Assembly: GCA_003987775.1 (NCBI GenBank)
Contig: RXJD01000010.1
Location: forward strand, 154,593-218,592
Length of the DNA: 64,000 bases
Direction: 5' to 3'
Origin: Mycobacterium sp.
GTDB lineage: Bacteria > Actinomycetota > Actinomycetes > Mycobacteriales > Mycobacteriaceae
The position numbers and the translations under genes are program-made. The notes under the pieces were generated by a model, which was not told the origin of the DNA, made no database searches, and saw nothing but the letters and a program-made list of their open reading frames with translations. Shown here one piece after another: positions 27,053 through 36,222 of the stretch (positions are counted from its first letter, which is position 1; the number at the start of each line of letters is the position of its first letter).

Positions 27053-27892
27053 ATGTCCCTTCCTGCTGACCAGCTGACCAGGCTGGTCGCGTTCTCCGGT
27101 GGGCGTCTGTCGGGTTTGGTGCGCCAGGTGTGCGCCCAGACCATGTCGCTGCCGCCCCTGCCAAACCCTGTTGCCGTCGACGCGCCCGAGTCCGACGCCG
27201 AAACGGTCGTCGCCGAATTCGCCGAGCAGTTCAGCGCCGACGTCTCGGCGATCACCGTCGAGCAACGGGCGCTGCTGTTCAAACACCTGGGCGACAACAC
27301 TTTTCGCGTTGTCGTCGCGATGTTCATCGCCGACTTCGTGCCGCGGGTGCGGGCCGGGTTCGAGGCCCTGGGTGTCGGCTCGGAATACCTGGAATGGGTG
27401 AACGGGCCGATCGCCTGGGACACCGCGCGGGATCCCTCGGATGAGTTGTTCAGCCGATTTCTGCCCAGGGTGGCCCGCGAGCGTGCCCTGGACCCGGTGA
27501 CCTCGGAGCTGGTGCGACTGCGTGGCGCGACCGCGCACAACTGCCGCCTGTGCAAGTCGCTGCGCGAGGGACACGCACTGGATGCGGGCGGTACGGAGTC
27601 GCTGTACGACGAGATTGCGCAGTTCCAGACGTCGGCCGTATTGGATGAACGCGCAAAGTCAGCGCTGCGGTATGCGGATGCGTTAATTTGGACCCCTGCG
27701 CACCTCGCCGTCGACGATGCCGCCGAGGTGCGCTCCCGGTTCTCGCCGGACGAGGCCGTGGAATTGACGTTCGACATCATGCGCAATGCGAGCAACAAGA
27801 TCGCCGTGTCGTTGGGCGCCGATGCGCCGCGTGTGGAGTCCGGGACCGAGCGGTACCTGATCGACGTCGACGGTCAGACGGTTTTCAGCTGA
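27053..27892 (+). CDS. Carboxymuconolactone decarboxylase/AhpD-like protein (Rv2313c-like)
   Basis: 279 residues. A helical protein with the redox-like motif [18 protein letters not shown] near 163-180, where CRLC is the CxxC of the AhpD fold. AhpD-type proteins act in peroxide defence or as small thiol oxidoreductases; the substrate is unknown here. Ten bases separate it from the pmbA stop, so it may be the third gene of that operon. Its 3' end overlaps the convergent P-type ATPase by 19 bases. The ATG at 27053 has only a weak RBS. Confidence 0.75.
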   Translation: MSLPADQLTRLVAFSGGRLSGLVRQVCAQTMSLPPLPNPVAVDAPESDAETVVAEFAEQFSADVSAITVEQRALLFKHLGDNTFRVVVAMFIADFVPRVRAGFEALGVGSEYLEWVNGPIAWDTARDPSDELFSRFLPRVARERALDPVTSELVRLRGATAHNCRLCKSLREGHALDAGGTESLYDEIAQFQTSAVLDERAKSALRYADALIWTPAHLAVDDAAEVRSRFSPDEAVELTFDIMRNASNKIAVSLGADAPRVESGTERYLIDVDGQTVFS

Positions 27893-30447
27893 CCCCTACG
27901 CAGGCGCTTGTCCAGCGCGTCGACGGCGAGCAGGACCGGCATCGACGCGAGTGCCGCGACCCACCCCCACAGCGGCGGATTCCACTGGCCCAATAGCCGC
28001 GCGATCGGCGGCACCCACAGCTCGACCAGGGAGATCGCCAGGCCGGTCAGCGCCGCGGGTACCAGCAGCCGGTTGGTGAACCAGCCCAGCGCCCCCGGCC
28101 ACCGGGACGACGATCGGCAGGCGAAGACGTTGGCCGTCTGGGCCAGGACGACCGTGATGAAGGCCGCGCCGGATGCCGCCGCCAGCTCGTGCCCGGCGGG
28201 GAACGCGTTGCCGGGGCGCCAGCCGAGGGCCCACAGGGACACAACGAAGGCGGCCAGCGACAGGACCGCTTCGAGCGGACCCAGCAGGCCGAAGGCCCGG
28301 CGCAACACGGTGCGGTTCATCAGGCGGCCGTGCACCGGGGGCCCTTCGAGCAGGTGCCTGGCAGGTGGCTCGGCGCCGAGTGCGACCGCGGACAGGGTGT
28401 CGGTGCCGAGGTCGAGCGCGATGATCTGCAGGACGCCGAGCGCCAGGGGGAAGAACCCGCCGGAGAGCGCCCAGACCAGGAACGGCGCCAGCTCGGCGAC
28501 GTTGTCGGTGAGGTGGTAGGTCAGGAAGCGGCGGATGTTGACGAAGGTCGCGCGGCCCTGCTCGATGCCGGCGACGATGCCGGCGAAGGAGTCGTCGAGC
28601 AGGACCAGGTCGGCCGCCGCGCGGGCGACGTCGGTGCCGGACCGGCCCATCGCCACCCCGATATCGGATTCATGCAGTGCCGGAGCGTCGTTGACGCCGT
28701 CTCCCGTCATCGCCACCACGTGACCCCGGGAACGCAGCGCGCGGGCGATGCGCAGCTTGTCCTCCGGTGACACCCGGGCGATGACGACGCCGTCGTGGTC
28801 CAGCAGAGTCGCCAGTTCCTGCTGATCCTCAGGCAGCTCGGATCCCGAGAGCACCGGCGAGTCGGGGAACCGCAGGCCCACCTCGTCGCCGATGGCGGTC
28901 GCGGTCGCCGGATGGTCACCGGTCACCATCGCCACCTTGACGCCGGCCGTGCGACAGGCGCGCAGGGATGCGGACACGTCGTCACGAGGCGGGTCCTGCA
29001 GCGCCACCAGGCCCAGCAGGCGCAACCCGTGCTCGCAGTCGGTCTGATCGCGCGGTGTGCGGCCGTTGCGCGGGGCCGCGGCGACGGCGAGCACCCGCAG
29101 ACCGCGCGCAGTGAGGGCCTCCATCGCCTGGTGGGGCGCCGGATCGTCGTCGCAGAGCGGGAGTACGGCGTCCGGCGCGCCCTTGACCACGATCTCGTCG
29201 GCCAGCACCACGGCCATCCGGCGCAGCCGGGGGTCGAAGGGAAACCGCAACTCGGCCGGCCCGGTGCGGCGGTCCTCGACGGTGTCCACCCCCAGTCGGC
29301 GGGCGAGGGTGTCCAGGGCCGCTTCCATGGGATCGCCGTGCGCCCGCCACTGACCGTCGACCTCTTCGGCGTATCCGGTGGAGCAGCGTTCGGCGGCCAG
29401 CGCCAGCCTCCGGGCGGCGCCCTGGGCGTCGGGGGAGGATGGCGTCAGGGTGGCCGTCGGTCCGTAACCTGCTCCGTCGACGCTGACTGTGCCGGCGGGC
29501 GTCCATGTTTCGACGACGGTCATCTGGTTGCGGGTGAGGGTGCCGGTTTTGTCGGTGCAGATGAACGTGGTCGAGCCGAGTGTTTCGACCGCCTCGAGGT
29601 TGCGCACCAGGATCTGCCGCTTGGCCATCTGCTCCGAGCCCCAGGCCAGCGACAGCGTCACCGTCGGCAACAGCGCCTCCGGGACCAGAGCCACCGTGAC
29701 ACCGATCGCGAACACGAAGGCCTGCTGCACCGGGTTGCCGATCAGCAGGCAGACGAGCAGGAACAGCACGCCCACGCTGACCGAGATCGCCGCGGTGAGC
29801 CGGACGACGCCGTTCAGGCCGCGCGTCAGCGGGGTGTCGGGTTTCGTGGTCGACGTCGACAGGCGGGCGATCCCGGCCAGTCGCGTCCGTTCGCCGATCG
29901 CGGTGACCCGGGCGCGCGAGTCGCCCTCGACGACGAAGGTGCCGGCGAAGAGCGCTTCGCCCTCGGCGACGGAGTTGGCCTGGCTCTCGCCGGTGAGCAT
30001 CGAGGAGTCGACGAGCAACCGATTCTCGGCAAGCACCACCGCGTCGGCGGGCACCCGGTCGCCGCTTTCCAGCAACAGCACGTCGTCGACCACCACGTCC
30101 TCGGCCTCGATCAGACGCCGCCGGCCGTCGCGGAAGACTGTTACGCGGGTTGGCAGCATCTCCTGCAGTCGGTCGGCCGCGCGATCCGCCCGGGCCTGCT
30201 GAATCAGGGCGAAGACGCCGTTGAGGACGATCACGGCGATGATCGCGATGCTGAGTTGGGGGAGCTTCGCGAAGAAGGCCAGCGCCGCGGCTGTCCACAG
30301 CAATACGGCGAAGAAGTGCGTCAGTTCGCCGAGCATGCGACGGAATACGGACGGCCGCTTCGCCGCGGGCAAGGTGTTGGCGCCGTCGCGCGCCCGGCGC
30401 TCGGTCGCCTCCGACGTGGTCAGCCCTGCTGTGGTCACAGCGGCCAT
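27874..30447 (-). CDS. P-type cation-transporting ATPase (P2-like)
   Basis: 857 residues. Phosphorylated Asp299 lies in [15 protein letters not shown], the actuator loop is LTGESQ (about 151-156), and the hinge is [22 protein letters not shown]. The membrane helix 4 motif reads VPEALLP (255-261), close to the PEGLP of calcium/cation P2 pumps and unlike the CPC of heavy-metal pumps. Four helices precede the catalytic loop and about six follow. The ion (calcium, magnesium or another) is not decided by sequence. The ATG at 30447 has GAGGGGAG 5 bases upstream. It is transcribed divergently from the lipoprotein gene. Confidence 0.9.
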   Translation of the reverse strand: MAAVTTAGLTTSEATERRARDGANTLPAAKRPSVFRRMLGELTHFFAVLLWTAAALAFFAKLPQLSIAIIAVIVLNGVFALIQQARADRAADRLQEMLPTRVTVFRDGRRRLIEAEDVVVDDVLLLESGDRVPADAVVLAENRLLVDSSMLTGESQANSVAEGEALFAGTFVVEGDSRARVTAIGERTRLAGIARLSTSTTKPDTPLTRGLNGVVRLTAAISVSVGVLFLLVCLLIGNPVQQAFVFAIGVTVALVPEALLPTVTLSLAWGSEQMAKRQILVRNLEAVETLGSTTFICTDKTGTLTRNQMTVVETWTPAGTVSVDGAGYGPTATLTPSSPDAQGAARRLALAAERCSTGYAEEVDGQWRAHGDPMEAALDTLARRLGVDTVEDRRTGPAELRFPFDPRLRRMAVVLADEIVVKGAPDAVLPLCDDDPAPHQAMEALTARGLRVLAVAAAPRNGRTPRDQTDCEHGLRLLGLVALQDPPRDDVSASLRACRTAGVKVAMVTGDHPATATAIGDEVGLRFPDSPVLSGSELPEDQQELATLLDHDGVVIARVSPEDKLRIARALRSRGHVVAMTGDGVNDAPALHESDIGVAMGRSGTDVARAAADLVLLDDSFAGIVAGIEQGRATFVNIRRFLTYHLTDNVAELAPFLVWALSGGFFPLALGVLQIIALDLGTDTLSAVALGAEPPARHLLEGPPVHGRLMNRTVLRRAFGLLGPLEAVLSLAAFVVSLWALGWRPGNAFPAGHELAAASGAAFITVVLAQTANVFACRSSSRWPGALGWFTNRLLVPAALTGLAISLVELWVPPIARLLGQWNPPLWGWVAALASMPVLLAVDALDKRLRRGQLKTV

Positions 30448-30597
30448 GTTCTCCCCTCGTTCGCCGGGTGGGCAGGGGCCGTACCGAATGACTTTATCTT
30501 TGGTATCGAGGCACCGCGGCCCGGAAACTGGTGGCCCTCAGCGCGGTTCACGGTATCGTGAGCAAACAAATCAAGATCGCAACAGCAGCGAGGAGTC

Positions 30598-31368
30598 ATG
30601 GCGGTTAGAGCGGCTTTCGCCATCATGCTAGTCGCAATGTTCGCGCTGACCGGCTGCTCCGGATCGGGTGGTAAACCGGCGCGGCAAACGCCGACCGGTC
30701 ATGACAACCCATCGCGCCTACCGCCGATCTACCCGGGGACCACGGTGTCGTTCCCACCGTCCACCTCGCCTGAGGCGTCATCTCCGAGCCCTACGTCGTC
30801 GTCGGCTCCGGTTTCGCGCACCATCCCGGGTGACGGGACCTTCCGGACCGGAGTGGATCTGGTGCCGGGCACCTACCGTTCGCAAGGTGGCGACTCCTGC
30901 TACTGGGAGCGACTGCGGGGCTTCGGTGGACAGACCGCCGACATCATCGCCAACGGGGCGGGCATCCTGCCCCAGACGGTGACGATCGCGCCGACCGACG
31001 CGGGGTTCCGGTCCCAGGGCTGTGCTCCGTGGACGCTGGTGACGGACAGCGCAACGACGACGACCACAACAACCACCACAACGACGACCACATCCGTCGC
31101 CCTGCCGGCGGGTGCTCAGGCCTGCCCGCCGACGTCCGGGCCGGCCGGCGGCTTCGCACACTCCGCGGTCGGATCCGCCGACACGTCATGCCCGTTCGCC
31201 GAACAGGTGCGGCTCGCCTACGGCGCCGGTGGTCCGGCCAGCGTGACACCTCGCCAGGTCGAAGCCGACAGTCCGGTGACCGGCCAGCACTACTCCATGA
31301 CCTGCGCCTCGAACGGCTCGATGGTGGTGTGCAACGGCGGCAACGGCGCCGTTGTGTACGTGTATTGA
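30598..31368 (+). CDS. Lipoprotein with poly-threonine spacer
   Basis: 256 residues. Signal peptide with lipobox LTGC (Cys20) and RBS GAGGAG 3 bases before the ATG. A Pro/Ser/Thr-rich region (30-75) leads into a small domain with GTFRTGVDLVPGTYRSQGGDSCYWERL, a module found in secreted actinobacterial proteins. Then a run of 13 Thr (about 150-162, coded by mixed ACG, ACC, ACA codons) and a C-terminal Cys-containing domain of about 80 residues ending in GNGAVVYVY. The Thr run is likely a glycosylated spacer. No function is known to me. Confidence 0.85.
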   Translation: MAVRAAFAIMLVAMFALTGCSGSGGKPARQTPTGHDNPSRLPPIYPGTTVSFPPSTSPEASSPSPTSSSAPVSRTIPGDGTFRTGVDLVPGTYRSQGGDSCYWERLRGFGGQTADIIANGAGILPQTVTIAPTDAGFRSQGCAPWTLVTDSATTTTTTTTTTTTTSVALPAGAQACPPTSGPAGGFAHSAVGSADTSCPFAEQVRLAYGAGGPASVTPRQVEADSPVTGQHYSMTCASNGSMVVCNGGNGAVVYVY

Positions 31369-31396
31369 GTTGTCTGTCGACGGGTACCGTCTGTGC

Positions 31397-31903
31397 ATGC
31401 CTTTTCTGCGTGAGAGTGCCATTCGCGGCCGGCGGCTGCGGCCGCACGAAGCCCTGGGGGAGCGGATCGCGATGAGCCGTCTCGGCGCGCAGCTGGGGAT
31501 GCATCTGGCTCCCCGGATCGACAAGGTGCTCATTCCGCGGACCAACGGACGGCTGAGCACCGCCGGCGTGAACCGGACGGGGCTGGTGACCTCGACCGGC
31601 GCGAAGTCCGGCAGGCCGCGCACGAATCCGCTGACACTGATTGAGGATTCGGACGGGCTGCTGGCGATCGGCTCCAACTACGGGCGGCCCTCGCACCCGG
31701 GATGGAGTGCCAACCTGTTGGCGCACCCCGAATGCACCGTCGAGTACCAGGGGCCGCCGCGGCAGTATCGCGCCGAGTTACTGACCGGGCAGGCGCGCGC
31801 CGATGCGTGGGCCAAGGCGGTCGACTTCTTCATCGGGTACGAGAACTATCGTGCCCGGTGCGCGCCGCGGGAGATCAGAGTGTTCCGGCTGCGGCCGGTG
31901 TAG
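31397..31903 (+). CDS. Deazaflavin-dependent nitroreductase family protein (Ddn-like)
   Basis: 168 residues, FDOR-A/Ddn family that uses reduced coenzyme F420. The split-barrel core is visible as VTSTGAKSGRPRTNPLTLIEDSDGLLAIGSNYGRPSHPGWSANLLAHPECTVEY (about 67-120), the family signature; the N-terminal helix region is shorter than that of Ddn. The ATG at 31397 is used. It is convergent with the desaturase, seven bases apart. The physiological substrate is unknown. Confidence 0.88.
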   Translation: MPFLRESAIRGRRLRPHEALGERIAMSRLGAQLGMHLAPRIDKVLIPRTNGRLSTAGVNRTGLVTSTGAKSGRPRTNPLTLIEDSDGLLAIGSNYGRPSHPGWSANLLAHPECTVEYQGPPRQYRAELLTGQARADAWAKAVDFFIGYENYRARCAPREIRVFRLRPV

Positions 31904-31910
31904 GGCTGAT

Positions 31911-33152
31911 TCAGAGCGTTCTGGCTGTGGCCCTGCGGCGCACCCTGGTGAGCGCGGTCTTCAGACCCCGCCGGCGTCCGGCTATCAGGTCAGCCTCAAC
32001 GGGCGTGAGGTGTGCGAACATTCGCTCGCTCCGGGTTTCCGGCGCGTTGTCAGCGGTGGCCCGCAGAAATCTGTTCGGCAGCGACAACTTCGCGACGGTG
32101 CGCCACGTCCTGCCGTACTGAACGGCGAAAGATGCTGTGGTGTAAGGCAAGTCGTATTTCTCGCACAGCGCTCGCACTCGCACCGAGGCTTCGCGCAGCC
32201 GGTTGCTCGGCAGATCGGGGAACAGATGGTGTTCGATCTGATGGCACAGGTTGCCGCTCAAGAACCGCAACACGGGCCCTGCGTCGAAGTTGGCACTGCC
32301 CAACATCTGGCGCAGATACCATTCGCCCCTGGTTTCACCGGCCATGTCGGTCTTGGTGAATTTCTCTGCGCCGTCGGGGAAATGGCCGCACACGATGACC
32401 GCGTGCGCCCAGATGCTGCGGATCACATTGGCGACCGCGTTGGCTTTCAGCGTCGAGGTGTAGGTGGCGGCCGGTGACAGCGCGGTGAGGGCGGGGAACG
32501 CGACGTAATCCTTGACGATCTGCCGGCTGACCTTGGTGACGAACTCGCGCGTCCGCTGCCGGGCGATGTCGCCGTCGGGGCCGTCCTCGAAGTACTTTTC
32601 CAGGTCGACGGTCTGCAGGCCGATCGCCCACTCGAACGCGAGCGCGAGTATGAGGTTGTACGGCAGGTTTCCGATGTTGTAGGGCTGCCACTGCTGGTCG
32701 CGGGTGACTCGCAGAATGAAATAGCCCACGTCGTCATCCATGTCGAGGATGTTGGTGTACTTGTGGTGCTGGAAGTTGTGGGCGTTGCGCCAGTGCTTGG
32801 ACGCCGCGTTCATGTCCCACTCCCATGTGGTGGAGTGGATCTCCGGATCGTTCATCCAGTTCCACTGGCCGTGCATGACGTTGTGGCCGATCTCCATGTT
32901 CTCGATGATCTTGGCCACCGCGAGGGCCGCGGTTCCTGCCCATTTGGCCGGGCGTTTTGCGCTGCCGGCGAGCAAGACCCGCGCGGTGAGTTCCAGGGCG
33001 CGCTGGGCGGCGATGGTGCGGCGGATGTAGCGGGCATCGCGCGCGCCCAGGGACTCCTCGATGTCGCGCCGGATGGCGTCGAGTTCAGTGCCCAGATTCT
33101 CGATGTCGGCATCGGTCAGGTGGGCGAAGGCCGCAACCTCCGTGATCGCCAT
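31911..33152 (-). CDS. Membrane fatty acid desaturase (DesA3-like)
   Basis: 413 residues from the ATG at 33152 (RBS AGGGGAAA). The three histidine boxes of the di-iron desaturases are HNVMH (90-94), HNFQHH (125-130) and HQIEHH near 320. Hydrophobic stretches flank them. The family includes mycobacterial DesA3 (Rv3229c), an acyl-CoA delta-9 desaturase, which takes electrons from the reductase Rv3230c. No such reductase gene is adjacent here, so this may be a paralogue that borrows one from elsewhere. Confidence 0.88.
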   Translation of the reverse strand: MAITEVAAFAHLTDADIENLGTELDAIRRDIEESLGARDARYIRRTIAAQRALELTARVLLAGSAKRPAKWAGTAALAVAKIIENMEIGHNVMHGQWNWMNDPEIHSTTWEWDMNAASKHWRNAHNFQHHKYTNILDMDDDVGYFILRVTRDQQWQPYNIGNLPYNLILALAFEWAIGLQTVDLEKYFEDGPDGDIARQRTREFVTKVSRQIVKDYVAFPALTALSPAATYTSTLKANAVANVIRSIWAHAVIVCGHFPDGAEKFTKTDMAGETRGEWYLRQMLGSANFDAGPVLRFLSGNLCHQIEHHLFPDLPSNRLREASVRVRALCEKYDLPYTTASFAVQYGRTWRTVAKLSLPNRFLRATADNAPETRSERMFAHLTPVEADLIAGRRRGLKTALTRVRRRATARTL

Positions 33153-33565
33153 GTATTTCCCCTGTTGGTGTCGGTTCAGTGCCCGCGGCTGATCGGCAGA
33201 GTCGGCGGAGCCCCCCTTGCTGGGCCGACCAATGAGGCTAATCGTTGTGCGGGTTCTTCGCGCGTCGAGGACGTACCGCTGCGCTGCGTCCAATGCCTCT
33301 GCGCGCCAAAGTTGTTCGTCTGTCCAGCCTAACTGTCGCGAGATGAGGCGGGTGTTGGTGCTACTTAAGTGGCGGCTTTGTATGTGCGGGTGCCGCCGTC
33401 ACCAGGCCCTTGGGACTGAGGTTTCAGCTTAGGCGGTGGCGTCGGGATGTGGCGCCAGGACACGCGTGCCGGGTCGCGATTAGGGCGTCCGACCAGCGTG
33501 TTGTCACTGGCAGCCGGCGGGCGAGCTAAGGTCTAGGTCGTGCTCGGCGACGCTGCGGCGTCTCG
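33153..33565. other. Intergenic region before the tRNA gene
   Basis: 413 bases without a credible coding frame. It carries the promoter of the leftward desaturase and of the rightward tRNA; sequence just upstream of the tRNA includes a candidate -10 element. Nothing else stands out. Confidence 0.4.
33501..33532 (+). promoter_or_regulatory. Candidate promoter of the tRNA gene
   Basis: TTGTCA at 33501-33506 and TAAGGT at 33527-33532, the latter matching the mycobacterial -10 pattern TANNNT, lie 34 bases before the tRNA. The 20-base spacing is longer than ideal, so this is tentative. Confidence 0.3.
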
Positions 33566-33639
33566 GGGGCGGTAGCTCAGTTGGTTAGAGCCGCGGACTC
33601 ATAATCCGTTGGTCGCGGGTTCGAGCCCCGCCCGCCCTA
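33566..33639 (+). tRNA. tRNA with anticodon CAT (tRNA-Met or tRNA-Ile2)
   Basis: Complete cloverleaf of 74 nt: acceptor 33566-33572 pairs with 33632-33638 (one G-U pair at the end), D arm GCTC/GAGC, anticodon stem GCGGA/TCCGT with loop CTCATAA, T arm GCGGG/CCCGC with loop TTCGAGC. CCA is not encoded. The CAT anticodon is shared by elongator tRNA-Met and by tRNA-Ile2 (lysidine-modified); sequence alone does not decide, and it lacks initiator tRNA features. Repeats and a decayed copy of its 3' half downstream mark it as an integration site. Confidence 0.93.
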
Positions 33640-33659
33640 CTTCAGAGGTGTATGACGTC

Positions 33660-33701
33660 GGTTGATGCTTGACAGTTATTTCGGTTGATCCTTGACACTC
33701 C
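33660..33701 (+). repeat. Repeat copy A, tandem 15-mers, possible IS end
   Basis: Two copies of the 15-mer GGTTGATSCTTGACA (33660-33674 and 33683-33697, 23-base period). The last 35 bases (33667-33701) recur at 36080-36114 in the same orientation with two mismatches. Tandem subrepeats of this type occur at the ends of IS21-like elements, but no transposase gene is present. Confidence 0.6.
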
Positions 33702-33886
33702 GGTCGCATCGGCCGGTGGCGTGTCCGCATCAGATGCCCGCTGAGGTCGAGTTGCACGGCCCGGCACCTGGACGGAACCGGTTCCGGCCCCGTACTGAGC
33801 ACCTACGGCCTCGGCGAGATCGGAAGAGGCCCGGTGGCCGCGGAGTAGTCTGCGGATTGCCGCCGAACCGATTGAGGAGCGCCAGT

Positions 33887-35026
33887 GTGAGCCTGCAATT
33901 GACCGACGAACAGAACGGCATGGTCGACACGCTCCGGCAGTTCGCCGCCCGGGAGTGTGGCACCCGGGACAAGCGACTCGAACTCACCAACGGCGGTACG
34001 ACGCACCACAATCCGGATGTCGCTCGCAAGCTGGCCGATCTGGGATTCCTGGGGCTGTCGATCCCGGAGGAGTACGGTGGCGCCGGCGGCGGTCTGTTCG
34101 ACGCGTGCCTGCTCGTCGAGGAACTGGCCTACAACCAGATCCCGGTCGGAAGTTACGCCGTCACGCTGATCGTCTCGCACATCTACCTGAACTTCGCCTC
34201 GGAGGATCTCAAGAAGGAGATCCTCGGTGGGGTGGTCGCCGGCGGGGCGACGTCGATCGCGATGTCGGAGCCCGGCTCGGGGTCCGACGTGGCCTCGCTG
34301 CGCTGCAAAGCCGAAAAGGTCGACGGCAGCTACCGCCTGAACGGCCAGAAGATGTGGATCTCCAACGCGCACTACTCCGACCACGTCCTGCTGGTCGCCC
34401 GCACCGCCGACACCGGGGACAAGCACCAGGGCATCTCGATGTTCTCGGTGCCGACGTCGACCCCCGGTGTCGAGATCCGGCCGATTCCCACCATGGGCGC
34501 GGAAGTCAACGACGTGTTCTTCACCGACGCCGCAATCGGGCGGGATCGGCTCATCGGGACCGAGGGCCAGGGTTGGCTGCAACTGATCGCGGGCCTGAAC
34601 ACCGAACGGGTCATCGTCGGGGCGCTGGCCCTGGGGCAGGCCCGGCGCGCCTTCGACGACACCCTCGACTACGTCAAGACCCGCCAGCAGTTCGGCCGGC
34701 CGGTGGGCACCTTCCAGGCGCTCTCGCACCGGTTGGCCGAGCTGGCCACCGAGATCGAGTGCACCCGTCTGCTGGTGCACGACATCGCGCAGCGCGTCGA
34801 CGAGAATCCCGGCAAGCTCATGCCGCAGGAGGCCTCGATGGTCAAGCTGAAAGCCACGGAGATCGCCAAACGTGCTGCCTTGGAAGGCATTCAGATGATG
34901 GGTGGCATGGGCTACGCCACTGAGGGCGGCATGGAGGAGCAGTTCCGCGCCGCGGTCGTCGGCACCATCGCCGGCGGCAGCAGTGAGATCCAGCGCGACA
35001 TTATCGCCAAGACGCTGGGATTGTGA
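33887..35026 (+). CDS. Acyl-CoA dehydrogenase
   Basis: 379 residues, FAD enzyme of fatty acid beta-oxidation or a related pathway. The FAD/substrate signature is SIAMSEPGSGSDVASLRCKAEKV and MWISNAHYSDHVLLVART (about 118-165), and the C-terminal end is MMGGMGYATEGGMEEQFRAAVVGTIAGGSSEIQRDIIAK. The Tyr usually preceding the GGT/EGT turn is replaced (TIAGGSSEIQ). The GTG at 33887 with GAGGAG 8 bases upstream is the start. It forms a convergent pair with the enoyl-CoA hydratase gene and is enclosed, with it, by two 35-bp repeats next to the tRNA. Confidence 0.88.
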   Translation: MSLQLTDEQNGMVDTLRQFAARECGTRDKRLELTNGGTTHHNPDVARKLADLGFLGLSIPEEYGGAGGGLFDACLLVEELAYNQIPVGSYAVTLIVSHIYLNFASEDLKKEILGGVVAGGATSIAMSEPGSGSDVASLRCKAEKVDGSYRLNGQKMWISNAHYSDHVLLVARTADTGDKHQGISMFSVPTSTPGVEIRPIPTMGAEVNDVFFTDAAIGRDRLIGTEGQGWLQLIAGLNTERVIVGALALGQARRAFDDTLDYVKTRQQFGRPVGTFQALSHRLAELATEIECTRLLVHDIAQRVDENPGKLMPQEASMVKLKATEIAKRAALEGIQMMGGMGYATEGGMEEQFRAAVVGTIAGGSSEIQRDIIAKTLGL

Positions 35027-35038
35027 CCGGCTCCGGGC

Positions 35039-35845
35039 CTACGCAGTGCCCCCACGCCGGGATGCGAACGCGCGCAGTGCCGCCCGGTGGTCCTCGGTCA
35101 TCAGGCTGATCACCTGGGAGCGCATCTCGGTCTCCAGATGCTCGCGCAGGCCGCCCGCGCCGATGCTGGCGTTGAGGAGTTGCTTCGACATCTGCACCCC
35201 GAGGCGGGGCTGGGCCGCGATCTTCGCGGCCATCGTGATCGACGACTGCACCGGATCGTCCACGACGTGCTGGACGAGTCCAAGCCGAAGACCGTCCTGC
35301 GCGCCGATGGTCCCCCCGGTGTAGAAGACCTCGGCCGCGGCCCCCGCCCCGATCAACCTCGGCAGCAGCCACGAGAGCCCCATGTCCCCGATGGTGACGC
35401 CGAGTTTGACGAAGGGCGCCATGAAGGCGGCGTCGGGCGCGCAGATCCGGATGTCGGCCGCGGCGGCCAGGGCGAAGCCGCCGCCCACCGCGGGGCCGCT
35501 CACCGCCGCGATCACCGGTTGCGGTATCTCCCGCATGGCCAGCGCGCACGAGACGGCGTCGCGCATGGCCGAGAACGCCACGTGGACCGGATCCCGATCT
35601 GGCGCGGCCGGATTCGCATCGGTGAGATCCATGCCGGCGCAGAAAGCCGGGCCTACGCCGGAGAAGACGATCGCGCCGCAGTCCTCGCGTTCACCCAGCG
35701 CCCGGAACGCTCGGGTGAGCACACCGAGGGTCGTCGTGGTCAGCGCGTTGAACTTCTCCGGCCGATTGAACAGAACGACGCCGACGCCGTCGTCGCGAAG
35801 TTCCACGGACAGTCCTTCGAAGGCGTCCGGTTCGAATGCGGTCAT
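35039..35845 (-). CDS. Enoyl-CoA hydratase/isomerase family protein
   Basis: 268 residues, crotonase fold. The oxyanion-hole segments are [12 protein letters not shown] (about 62-73) and [19 protein letters not shown] (about 105-123); [21 protein letters not shown] is the region that carries catalytic acids, where Asp takes a place often held by Glu. It probably hydrates or isomerises an enoyl-CoA. The ATG at 35845 has an excellent RBS (AAGGAGG). Its 3' end faces the acyl-CoA dehydrogenase gene 12 bases away; the two could serve the same degradative pathway though they are not co-transcribed. Confidence 0.88.
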   Translation of the reverse strand: MTAFEPDAFEGLSVELRDDGVGVVLFNRPEKFNALTTTTLGVLTRAFRALGEREDCGAIVFSGVGPAFCAGMDLTDANPAAPDRDPVHVAFSAMRDAVSCALAMREIPQPVIAAVSGPAVGGGFALAAAADIRICAPDAAFMAPFVKLGVTIGDMGLSWLLPRLIGAGAAAEVFYTGGTIGAQDGLRLGLVQHVVDDPVQSSITMAAKIAAQPRLGVQMSKQLLNASIGAGGLREHLETEMRSQVISLMTEDHRAALRAFASRRGGTA

Positions 35846-36222
35846 GGTGCCCCACCTCCTTGTCTCGGCGCACACACCCTACGCACGGCGGCATCGTCAC
35901 CGATCAGAACGTGGCACTGTCAAACTGCTCGCACGGCGGAACCAGGCCGGAGAGCTGCGGGCCCGCCCCGGATCTCCGGGGTATCGCCAACTGGGCTGAA
36001 TACTCCCGACAATCAACCGGTCACGCTGAAGTCCTTGCGCGGCAACGTCGTTCTGATCCGGCGTCTGCCGCCGGCGCTTGCTTGACAGTTGTTTCGGTTG
36101 ATCGTTGACACTCCCTGGACGAGGGAGTGAGCATGGCCGAGCGGCGGGATTAGCCCGCGACGCCCCCGATTGCCGATGGGTTGTCGACTTGTCAGGTGTC
36201 CGAAAAGTCACGTCACTCGCTG
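35846..36222. other. Intergenic region with repeat copy B
   Basis: 377 bases between the hydratase start and the end of the PE_PGRS gene. It contains the second 35-bp repeat and a hairpin, followed by ATGGCCGAGCGGCGGGATTAG, a five-residue dead frame that could be the cut-off start of a transposase. No gene is seen. Confidence 0.4.
36080..36129 (+). repeat. Repeat copy B followed by a perfect hairpin
   Basis: Bases 36080-36114 match 33667-33701 with two differences. Overlapping its end, CACTCCCT (36109-36116) pairs with AGGGAGTG (36122-36129) around a 5-base loop. Such a repeat-plus-hairpin edge could be the trimmed end of a mobile element; it could also act as a terminator. Confidence 0.55.

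Noticed and set aside
31060-31096. Threonine codon run as a slippery microsatellite
   Set aside because: The codons are mixed ACG, ACA and ACC, so the DNA is not a uniform triplet repeat.
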